From Burkholderiales bacterium (GTDB taxonomy: Bacteria; Pseudomonadota; Gammaproteobacteria; Burkholderiales; WYBJ01), in NCBI GenBank assembly GCA_022841915.1, contig JALHQN010000019.1, positions 1 through 64,000 on the forward strand: a DNA stretch of 64,000 nt, in the 5' to 3' direction. Below, one piece after another: positions 15,819 to 23,309 of this stretch (position 1 is its first letter; each line of letters starts with the position of its first letter). Both the position numbers and the translations under genes were made by a program. Below the pieces are notes generated by a model. The model was given only the letters and a program-made list of their open reading frames with translations. It had not been told where the DNA came from and did not search any database.

Positions 15819-16790
15819 TTAGGCTTGCTTGCTTCTCTTACGGATCCACGCCACAACACCCAGCCCGATCCCGAACATCAAATACGTTCGCGGCTCGGGG
15901 ATTGCAGCGGTCGGTTGGTACTCGAGGCCGTGAACGATACGAACGCCAGCGACCGCAAATGATCCGAGCACGGCGCCGCCGGTGCTTAACTGATATACGC
16001 GGCTTTGTGATCCGAGCCAAAGCGTGCCGTCCGAGGTGTCGTACGCAATGCCCGCGACGTTACCGGGATTAAACATGGGACCCAAATCGAAGCCCTCACC
16101 GGTCGGCACGCCCGCACTGGTATAGCGCGAGATGCGCGGACCTACTGGGAACCACCCCGCTTCGAGGATATAGTGGTGAGATCCGTCCCAAGCGAGGCCG
16201 ATCGGGTTGTTCAAGCCCACGATGAACTGCGTCGATTGGCCCGTCGCGATGTCGACACGGTAAATCGAAGTGGTGGAAGGGTCCGCGCGAAACAGGTGCG
16301 ATCCGTCATACGACATATCGCTGCCAGTCAAAAGCGTTGGGCTTTGCGTGATAGATCCTAGGTGGTTCAACGTATCGACGTCGTAAATCTGGATTGGATT
16401 ACGGGCCGATGCGACGAACAGCCGATTAGTCGCTGGGTCAAGTGCGATGCCCAGCGCTGGCGCGCTGAAAGTGCGGAGGATGTTGCCATCCTTGTCGCTG
16501 TTCTCAACCGGTGTGGTCCCGAAGCCGTTGTTACCGAGCCAGAGGGTATCTGGGAAGGAAGCGCCTGCTTCCGAGCCTCCCCACGTCATCGACACGACGA
16601 GCAGCGCCGCAAAGCAAGTTGCCTCCAGCCGCCACCTGAAAAGCGGCGAATCCGGCGCTTGTCCGCAAGCCGCGCAGTCGATGCTGGGAACGGGGGTAGG
16701 TTCGGCCCGCTGGACGACCCCAGGTTCAGGTCGAGTCTTGCTCCACTTGTCGCGCACGCAATTTCCGAGGCAAGCGATTATCACGTTCAT
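15819..16790 (-). CDS. PEP-CTERM protein with beta-propeller-like repeats
   Basis: A 323-residue protein starting MNVIIACLGNCVRDKW. ATG 16790 is chosen because GGAGGT lies 7 nt upstream. A long N-terminal extension precedes the hydrophobic export helix (CFAALLVVSMTWGG), which is unusual. The body consists of repeated strand pairs typical of NHL/SMP-type propellers: LGIALDPATNRLFVAS, PIGLAWDGSHHYILE, VAGIAYDTSDGTLWLG. The tail AIPEPRTYLMFGIGLGVV followed by RKRSK is a PEP-CTERM signal. With the gene at 12842 it forms a same-strand pair of exosortase substrates. No exosortase gene is present, so it depends on the host. Confidence 0.8.
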   Translation of the reverse strand: MNVIIACLGNCVRDKWSKTRPEPGVVQRAEPTPVPSIDCAACGQAPDSPLFRWRLEATCFAALLVVSMTWGGSEAGASFPDTLWLGNNGFGTTPVENSDKDGNILRTFSAPALGIALDPATNRLFVASARNPIQIYDVDTLNHLGSITQSPTLLTGSDMSYDGSHLFRADPSTTSIYRVDIATGQSTQFIVGLNNPIGLAWDGSHHYILEAGWFPVGPRISRYTSAGVPTGEGFDLGPMFNPGNVAGIAYDTSDGTLWLGSQSRVYQLSTGGAVLGSFAVAGVRIVHGLEYQPTAAIPEPRTYLMFGIGLGVVAWIRKRSKQA

Positions 16791-17281
16791 GCCGCAGTAC
16801 CTCCGTACAGTCGGTGAAGAGGTGAAAAACGAGCTGCAAGGACGGGGGAGCAAATCCCGTCGGGTCGGGACAGCTATGCTCGATTTAGATTTTGTGGTCG
16901 AGGATGCAAATGTTATGCCAGATTCGATATTTCTCCTGAATAACAATGCTCCGATTTACATTGGCTTTGCCCGACGTAAAAATGTTCGACGCAGCCGATC
17001 GGGCACTTCTAAGCGCAGAGGAGCTATTGTCGTCATCTTTTCAGAAGCTTGCATATCTCCGCCACTCGCCGTAGTCCACCATCTGTTGTAAGACTTATCG
17101 ACATGGCAAGAGTTAATATTTTCCGCTCTCCCGCTCACCAAGGGTCCCTAGGGTGCGTGGGCGCCAATGCACAGACTAACGTGCTCAAAGAGGCGTGTGG
17201 ATTGCCGCGGGAGAACGATGCGCGGGGTTAGTAAGTGTGTTCGCAGTACGGCGCGTATTTGGGAATTACCAGAGAGCCACG
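16791..17281. other. Intergenic region before the IS701 element
   Basis: No supported gene. An AT-rich stretch at 16880-16960 is the probable promoter of the leftward PEP-CTERM gene. The target duplication of the IS701-family element begins at 17282. Confidence 0.4.
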
Positions 17282-17285
17282 TTAG

Positions 17286-18759
17286 TCTTACTGTGTCACA
17301 AGTGGTTGCCGACGTTTCGATGACCGCAATGGGGACACCGATCGAGGCGTTGTATGAGTCGAACGCTGAGCTGATGGCGCAGCGTCGTGAGTGAATCCGG
17401 AACGTGGCGTTGCGCGCGCGGTGCTCCCACGCGGGACGTAATCTTCGGGAAGGGCAGGCACTTGGCGTTCGATGAAGTTTTTTTTGGAACGGCTCGATCG
17501 GCCAGCGGCGAGGCGTTCCGAGACGAGGAATCCGTAGGCAGCAATGGACAGACTCGCGTGATGATGGAAGCCTCGCCAGCCGCGCCCCTCGTAGTGCCCC
17601 AGGCCGAGTTCCTGTTTGAGATCCTGGTAGTCGCGCTCGATACGCCAGCGCATGTGTGCCTTGGTCACCAGTTCGTCGATCGCAGTCTCGGGCGGGAGGT
17701 TCGACAGGTAGTATTTGAGCGGCTCGGTATCTCCGAGCGGCCATTCGATCAGCAGCCATTGCTCGGGTTGAAGGCGCGCCCGGCCCGCATTGCCGCCCGC
17801 ATGACGTACTCGTACCGCGGCAAAGCGTCCGCTCAACGTGGCGTTCGTCCCTTCTCGCCAGCTGACGGCCTGAAACGCGCTGGAGGGCAACCCTTCGGCC
17901 AGCGCCTTGACGCTCTGTGGCTGGCGCGCACGTGTCCGGCGCGGCATCACCGGCGGTCGACCTTGGCCGCTGTAGCGCTTGGGTGGCAACGGTGCCACAC
18001 CAGGCGGCCACACCACGACGGCCGAGGTGATGCCCACCACATAGGGCAACCCCAATTCGTCCAGACGGTTCCGGAAGCTGCCGTCGACCCCGTAGCCCGC
18101 ATCGGCCAGCACGCAGTGCTTCGGCGTCCCCTCGGCCAGAAGTTGTTCGAGCTGCTCGAGTGCGATCTCGGTCTTGGTGGCGAATTTGATCCCGACGGGC
18201 ACACCCGCGGTTGCGCGGCGCTTGCGGTCCTTAGCCCAGTCTTTTGGCAGGTAAAGACGATAGGCGACCGGCAAACTGGCCCCCTCATTGGCAAGCGATA
18301 TACTCACCGCCACCTGGCAATTATCCTGCTTGCCAAGCACACCGCAGTACTGCCGGGCCACTCCGACCGAGTGCTTACCCTTCTTTGGGAACCCGGTGTC
18401 GTCAATGATCCAGTACCCGCCCGTCGCAAAGTCCATCTTCGGCATGACGTATTGACTCACGCGCTTGAGCATCTCCAAATCCGACCAATCGGCCTTCGCC
18501 ACGAAGTGATGCAGCGACTGATGCCGGGCGCTTGCATGGCGCGGATCAACCCGCGCCGCCATCGGCTCGACACTCTTGCGCGCACCGGGCAGCATCAGTC
18601 CTGTGCAGTAACCCTTCAGCCCCGCGTTGCGATCCACGTGTCCAAGCCCAGCCGCCAAGTGCTCCATATAACTCTCAAACCGTTCGCTCGCACCCATCGT
18701 TCCTCTTGCAACGGATGAAGAAGTGCGAATAATGCCATGTATTTAATGACACAGTAAGA
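17286..18759. mobile_element. IS701-family insertion sequence
   Basis: The 13-bp ends TCTTACTGTGTCA (17286-17298) and its exact inverse (18747-18759) bound the element. TTAG at 17282-17285 and 18760-18763 is a 4-bp target duplication of the YTAR type expected for IS701. The element contains one leftward transposase. Confidence 0.92.
17288..18697 (-). CDS. IS701-family transposase, C-terminus frameshifted
   Basis: A 469-residue frame starting MGASERFESYMEHLAAGLG. The DDE residues are visible: Asp in YWIIDDTGFPKKGK, Asp in CVLADAGYG and Glu in RWRIERDYQDLKQELGL. Past PRGSTARA the frame continues in Ser/Thr/Arg-rich sequence, while another frame of the same strand reads AQRHVPDSLTTLRHQ and CPHCGHRNV, ending at 17296, which is the normal IS701 tail. 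A small indel near 17400-17415 has therefore swapped the C-terminus. The catalytic core is complete, so the protein may or may not be active. Confidence 0.85.
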   Translation of the reverse strand: MGASERFESYMEHLAAGLGHVDRNAGLKGYCTGLMLPGARKSVEPMAARVDPRHASARHQSLHHFVAKADWSDLEMLKRVSQYVMPKMDFATGGYWIIDDTGFPKKGKHSVGVARQYCGVLGKQDNCQVAVSISLANEGASLPVAYRLYLPKDWAKDRKRRATAGVPVGIKFATKTEIALEQLEQLLAEGTPKHCVLADAGYGVDGSFRNRLDELGLPYVVGITSAVVVWPPGVAPLPPKRYSGQGRPPVMPRRTRARQPQSVKALAEGLPSSAFQAVSWREGTNATLSGRFAAVRVRHAGGNAGRARLQPEQWLLIEWPLGDTEPLKYYLSNLPPETAIDELVTKAHMRWRIERDYQDLKQELGLGHYEGRGWRGFHHHASLSIAAYGFLVSERLAAGRSSRSKKNFIERQVPALPEDYVPRGSTARATPRSGFTHDAAPSAQRSTHTTPRSVSPLRSSKRRQPLVTQ

Positions 18760-18763
18760 TTAG

Positions 18764-19437
18764 GGAAGGTCTGAACAAGTTGAAAAAGCGGCGAGTAGTA
18801 GGTCTGCGCTGAGCGCTTCGCCATTCACGTGGCGAATCGCTCGCCGTATCGAGCCCAAAGCGTATCGAAGCCGCATCGATTTCGTCCTTACTGTCAATCT
18901 ACGGACGCACCACCCCCGCGATGGCCATCAGTCTTCGATGTGGCCATCCATATAGGTTCGATAGCGCAAACAGGGTCATGATATGCGCCTTGTTCTTGGT
19001 CAGTCCGCGGAAGCGGACCTTCGCAACCCCAACTGGCGCTTGATGACCCGAAACGGATGCCTTACGCGCGCTCGGATACTGGCCTTGCGGCGCTCCAGCA
19101 GTTCCAGCGCCCTTTGCGCCGCCCCTTCGGGCCGCCTTGATGCGCCCGCGCTTGGCAGCGATCTGCCATTGCAACCCCTTGCGTACCACGCGCGTGTCGG
19201 CGCCCGCATAGCCGGCGTCCCCGTGCGCGCACTGTTCCTTTCCGTGAAGAAGCAGCGCGACTTCATCGACATCGGGCTCGTTGGCCGGCGTGGTCGACAC
19301 CGAATGCACCGACGGTGTCGGCCTCGACACCAATGTGCGCCTTAATGCCGAAGTGCCATTGGTTCCCCTTCTTGGTCTGATGCATTCCCGGATCGCGCCC
19401 GCCATCGGCATTCTTGGTCGAGCTGGGCGCAGCGACC
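18764..19437 (-). pseudogene. IS5-family transposase remnant
   Basis: Conserved IS5 blocks occur in order but in different frames: [20 protein letters not shown] and [16 protein letters not shown] (about 19260-19430), then HGDAGYAGADTRVV, then RVRHPFRVIKRQLGL, then KVRFRGLTKNKAHIMTLFAL. At least three frameshifts separate them and the N-terminal third is missing. GGGAAGGTCTGAACAAG at 18763-18779 looks like the terminal repeat of this family; the IS701 element abuts it. Confidence 0.8.
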
Positions 19438-19567
19438 GCGCCAGCGTCTGCGAGCCGCCGATTTCGACGATGTGGTGGACGCCGACACCGTCGGTGATCT
19501 CCGAGACGGCGCGCGACCACTGCGGCTGGCTGGGGCAGTTGATGACATGGTCATCGACCCGAGGCGA
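19430..19567 (-). pseudogene. Fragment of a zinc-type alcohol dehydrogenase
   Basis: The frame reads [20 protein letters not shown] followed by [20 protein letters not shown]. This matches the NAD(P)-binding domain of medium-chain dehydrogenases (GADHVINY..., W...V..LT.GRGVDHVVEVGG.GTLARS). Only about 45 residues remain, directly joined to the truncated IS5 remnant, so the IS probably captured or broke a chromosomal gene. Confidence 0.6.
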
Positions 19568-19571
19568 GCGC

Positions 19572-19700
19572 ATGCCGCAGCCTGCGGCGCACCTAGTCGA
19601 TTACGTCACCCTGCATATGCCGGTGCGCCAGTGGGTGTTGTAGCTGCCGAATCGTCTGCGCTACTTGCTGATCCACGACCCCGAGGCACCGAATGGCCGC
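19572..19700 (+). pseudogene. N-terminal-side remnant of an IS91-family transposase
   Basis: The frame reads MPQPAAHLVDYVTLHMPVRQ, then WVL, an in-frame TAG, and LPNRLRYLLIHDPEA. IS91-type transposases have AAHLxDHV...PVRQWVLSxPxRLRYxL here. The stop replaces the expected Ser. It has the same orientation as the C-terminal IS91 piece at 8636-8893. Confidence 0.65.
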
Positions 19701-20148
19701 TTACCAATCCATTACGGACTAACTTCGGCCGAGCCGCCAATGGCAGCAATGGCCGACCAGTTGACGTGCATGCCAAGGCGCATGGGATAATCTTCCGGCC
19801 AAGATTGCAGCGACCCTGCGGTGTGCGCCCCTCGCACCTTGAGCTGAGATATTGGTGGGGCGACATGCCCACGGCGATAGCGGCTTAACGTGAATCACCG
19901 GTAGTTGTGGAGGGTCCTGATACCACTGGAAGCGCTCTCACTGGTCGGCCGTCGTTCCGTCTCTATGCGAGCCACCGCGTCGGAAGTTTTGATGCCTTCG
20001 GACTATTCGCGGGCCCCCCAAGGGCGTTAATCGATCGTTTCTTCGTGTAGATTGGTGGCCCATAAGCCGCGAACTTTGGTGCTGTGGCCAATAGTGTGTG
20101 ACGCTTTGCGCTAGGTGGCCCCCCCCGACCAGAAGCCGAGAAGGATCT
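19701..20148. other. Noncoding stretch before the helicase-PLD operon
   Basis: No credible gene. It probably contains the promoter for the operon starting at 20149; a run of eight C at 20120-20127 lies just upstream of the start. Confidence 0.4.
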
Positions 20149-21519
20149 GTGAGCGCCGATTGGTACTTTACTGCTCCTTGGGACCCAGTGTCGATCCGAC
20201 GAGGTGATGCGCTCGGTCTTCGCGGAGGGGCCGACTATTTCGCGGACCTGCTGGCGCCCGGGCTGAGCAATGGCGCCTCCGACGCGAGGTGGATTTCACT
20301 CCTCTCGTGGTGCCTGAAGTGGTCGCATATTGTGTGGACAAGCGCAGGCGGCCGCGACCTGGCTCGACGTGACGAACAGATCGCGCGGTACGCATGGCTT
20401 CGGCCCCTCGAGCTGCTTTGGGTAGACCGCACGCTGGAGTCGGGGCAGACCACGGGTCAACTACGTGGACGAAGAAGCGTCGAGCGCTGGCGCAATGCCG
20501 ACCGGCAGCTTCCCAACTTCGCGATGAGCCCGGACCAGTTTCGCCGTTACCGACAGGTCGGCAGTTACGGCGCATATCGCGTGATCCTGCGTAGCGTCCC
20601 TGGGCTGACGACAGGCGACGGGTGGACGCCCGCCAGCACCGCTCTCGCCCTCGCGGATCTCGTCAACGACAGCCTTCCGCGTGATGTACGACTCAGGCAA
20701 GGGCACTTCGAGAACGGCACGAAGTGGGGCCGCTGGAGCGGTGGCAACGAGGCGCGGTATTGGGTAGAGCGGGGGTGGTCAAGCGCTTGTGCGAGCGCGG
20801 GGGGAATCCTGCCCACGGCCGACGAGGCTGCGAGCAAACGGCTCCCTGAGCAAGAACGTCGCCTGCTGGAGTCCGCGCTGTTCAGTGCCGATTCAAGGCG
20901 TCGCATCACGGCCGAGGCCCTAGCCCGGGCGAAGGGGGCCAAATCGCATGCTGAGCTGTGCGATGCGCTGGCCAATTCGAGTGTGCTCTCGAAGGCGATC
21001 GATCCCGCGTCACTCGCGCCGCTTCCAGCCTTCTCCCGATTCGCCGATGCGGCGATGCATGCGATGCGGAGACTCTGGCACGAGATGAACAACGACGATA
21101 CGAATCAGGCACCCACCGTTGAAAAGCTGGCCCGATCGGCTGAACTGCAAACAAGCCTCGGCTTGGCTCGTGACGCGGGCGCGGCGTGGCTTCAGGCAGC
21201 AGGCAGGAGCACGTTCCCGCACGTCCACGTAATCTCGCGACTCGCTCAAGCAATGCGCAGCGCTAGGAGCCCCCTCAGCCAACTGCGAGCGCTGGCACGG
21301 CATCACCATGAGCATGGCGGAGGCCGACGTTGGTTCCATGAGCAGGCGGGCCGAATGGTTCCCCTCGCGGCGGATACGGGTATCGCTGCGAGCGACTACC
21401 GCTTCCGTCTGCGGTCGCTGAGTCGTCTGGCAGCCCAGTGCGGCGTCGCAAAAATGAACCATGTGCTCGAAGCGACTGGACGACACGAGCAAGATGACGA
21501 GGAAGGCGACATCCTGTGA
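20149..21519 (+). CDS. Unknown protein, first gene of a three-gene putative defence operon
   Basis: A 456-residue protein. GTG 20149 (VSADWYFTAPWDPVSIRRGD) is chosen for the AGAAGGATCT ribosome site; an upstream ATG at 20098 would add an unlike tail. It has a conserved-looking N-terminal block (LLAPGLSNGASDARWISLLS), a Trp/Arg-rich middle and a helical, His-rich end (ALARHHHEHGGGRRW). No signal, membrane span or nucleotide motif is seen. It may be the recognition or adaptor subunit, because its partners are a phosphodiesterase and a helicase. It overlaps the next gene by 4 bp (GTGA). I do not recognise the family. Confidence 0.75.
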   Translation: MSADWYFTAPWDPVSIRRGDALGLRGGADYFADLLAPGLSNGASDARWISLLSWCLKWSHIVWTSAGGRDLARRDEQIARYAWLRPLELLWVDRTLESGQTTGQLRGRRSVERWRNADRQLPNFAMSPDQFRRYRQVGSYGAYRVILRSVPGLTTGDGWTPASTALALADLVNDSLPRDVRLRQGHFENGTKWGRWSGGNEARYWVERGWSSACASAGGILPTADEAASKRLPEQERRLLESALFSADSRRRITAEALARAKGAKSHAELCDALANSSVLSKAIDPASLAPLPAFSRFADAAMHAMRRLWHEMNNDDTNQAPTVEKLARSAELQTSLGLARDAGAAWLQAAGRSTFPHVHVISRLAQAMRSARSPLSQLRALARHHHEHGGGRRWFHEQAGRMVPLAADTGIAASDYRFRLRSLSRLAAQCGVAKMNHVLEATGRHEQDDEEGDIL

Positions 21520-23309
21520 CCGACCCTCGTTGTAGCAATGTCCTTCCTACGCCCCCTCAAGGCGGCCGGCTTCTAGAGGCGTGGATGACGAGCTTCGAGC
21601 AGCCTGACGCCGGCTTATTGGTCGAGCACCTACTGCCGTCGCTCCTTGGCGTGGGCCACTCGCTTTCACAGGAGATTGCGGAGCGCTCGCTGTTCTTCGG
21701 CGAGCTGAGCACGACGCTCGAAACGTTGCACGGGCGGCTCACGGTTATCTCATCCCCGCCTCGTGAAGAACGAGAGTCGTCGCACTATCCGTGGCTATGG
21801 CGTTACGTGAGTCATTTCATTGTCGGCGCGCAGTCACGTGCTGTGCAGCACGCGAAACTCTGGGCCTTCCACTGGAAGGTCGGCGGGGAGGAGTTGATCG
21901 AGCTACACATCTCGTCGACCAACCTCACGTCCGCGGCATTCAAGGCCCAGTTGCAGGCGGGCTGGCGGCTGTTGCTGCCGCTGCAGCCACGCTCGAGCAT
22001 GAGCGCGCGTCGATCCTGGGGAGAGCTCGTGCCGTTTCTCGAGGCGCTCGGTGCCTCGGCAGGCGCGGTCGCGACGACGAGACTCGAGCGCCTCGTCATG
22101 CTGCTCAGCCGCGTCGTGTGCCCGGCGGGAGTCACTTTCATCACAGGCATTCCTGGAGGCAAGAGCGCGGCTCGTCAGCTCAGGCAGTTCGAGGTATCGG
22201 AGATTCATGTGCTGGCGCCGACGATTGGTGAGTGGAACGATCGAACGCTCTCGGCTTGGAGCAGGGACGTTGGCGTCGCCCTCGGCAAGATCCATCTCAA
22301 GTGGATTTCCGCCACGCACCCATGGGCAACGGGTGACGGGTGGGCACTCTCCACGAAAGCCAATGCGACGCTGGAGGCGAACGGCGTGCAGGTAGAGTGC
22401 CTTCCGAGCGATGCGCGCTTCACCGAGCAACATCGCGACGCCGATCCTCGTTGGAGCCACGCCAAGCTCTACCTGCTCCGAAGCCGACGAAAGCACCGAC
22501 TCCTTGTGACTTCGAAGAACTGGAGCCCCTCAGCGTGGGGCGCAGGAAAGACCTCGCCGAGAAACTTCGAACTCGGCGTCGTCTTCGAGTCGGGGTGGAC
22601 CTACCTCGAAGGAATCGGCGAGCCATTCAACCCACCCGATACGGTTCCCTTCTGCGTCGATCGTGTGGAGGAGGAACGCGCGTTCTCGCTCGAATGGGCG
22701 GAAGCCCAATGGGACGGCAAACGCATCGAACTGCGTGCGCGCAGCTCGAACGCTTCCATGGCGATCATGGCGACCGTCCGCTTCTCCGATGGAACCGAAG
22801 CAGCGTTATCGCTCGTCGGTGGCGCGGCCGCCATGCCGTGGAAGGATCCGGCGCGCACGCCGATCACTGCTCGGTTTGCGCAGGACAGCGAGACGCTGGA
22901 GGTCGACATCATCGACGTTCGGCCTCCAACTGAGTTCGCCAGGACGCCGCTTCCCGAGGTCGATCCCGCCATCGCAAAGGCGCTTCGCGAGGCCTTTCTG
23001 CTGCAGCGCTACGGCGGTCCGGCGGTCGATCTGGAGGCTATCCCCGGCTTGGGCGGCCTTTGCGAGTCAACCCGCGCGGGAGCGCCCCCTGCTGAGTATT
23101 CCGTTCAGGCGTGGATCGACGCGCGAACGGCGTTCAACGTGGTCGACCAGTGGCGAGCCGCGCTTGGAGAGGCGGTGGCCGAACCCATGCGCCGGGAGCG
23201 TGTGCTTATGGACGGCGAAGAGCTTCGCGCGCTTTACGCGCGTCGTGAGGGTGCCGGCGCCGGGCTCGTCGTCGAGGAGCTCGGGTGGCGTCTTGACGAG
23301 AAGTCATGA
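21516..23309 (+). CDS. Tdp1-like HKN phosphodiesterase (PLD superfamily)
   Basis: A 597-residue protein with GTG start 21516 inside the previous stop. Two half-sites are visible: H112-x-K114 in QHAKLWAF with Asn136 in HISSTNLTSAAF, and H315-x-K317 in SHAKLYLL with Asn335 in LVTSKNWSPSAWG, followed by NFELGVVFES. The Asp of the usual HKD motif is missing in both. This HKN arrangement and the S-x-N-x-S-x-x-AWG...-ELGV block are those of tyrosyl-DNA phosphodiesterase 1, which releases proteins covalently joined to DNA. The C-terminal 240 residues are of unknown type. In this operon it may be a nuclease or remove protein-DNA adducts. Confidence 0.82.
   Translation: MTDPRCSNVLPTPPQGGRLLEAWMTSFEQPDAGLLVEHLLPSLLGVGHSLSQEIAERSLFFGELSTTLETLHGRLTVISSPPREERESSHYPWLWRYVSHFIVGAQSRAVQHAKLWAFHWKVGGEELIELHISSTNLTSAAFKAQLQAGWRLLLPLQPRSSMSARRSWGELVPFLEALGASAGAVATTRLERLVMLLSRVVCPAGVTFITGIPGGKSAARQLRQFEVSEIHVLAPTIGEWNDRTLSAWSRDVGVALGKIHLKWISATHPWATGDGWALSTKANATLEANGVQVECLPSDARFTEQHRDADPRWSHAKLYLLRSRRKHRLLVTSKNWSPSAWGAGKTSPRNFELGVVFESGWTYLEGIGEPFNPPDTVPFCVDRVEEERAFSLEWAEAQWDGKRIELRARSSNASMAIMATVRFSDGTEAALSLVGGAAAMPWKDPARTPITARFAQDSETLEVDIIDVRPPTEFARTPLPEVDPAIAKALREAFLLQRYGGPAVDLEAIPGLGGLCESTRAGAPPAEYSVQAWIDARTAFNVVDQWRAALGEAVAEPMRRERVLMDGEELRALYARREGAGAGLVVEELGWRLDEKS

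Noticed and set aside
18899-19573. A single 225-codon gene on the minus strand
   Set aside because: It is a chance fusion of an alcohol dehydrogenase fragment with frameshifted IS5 pieces; conserved IS5 blocks lie in other frames.
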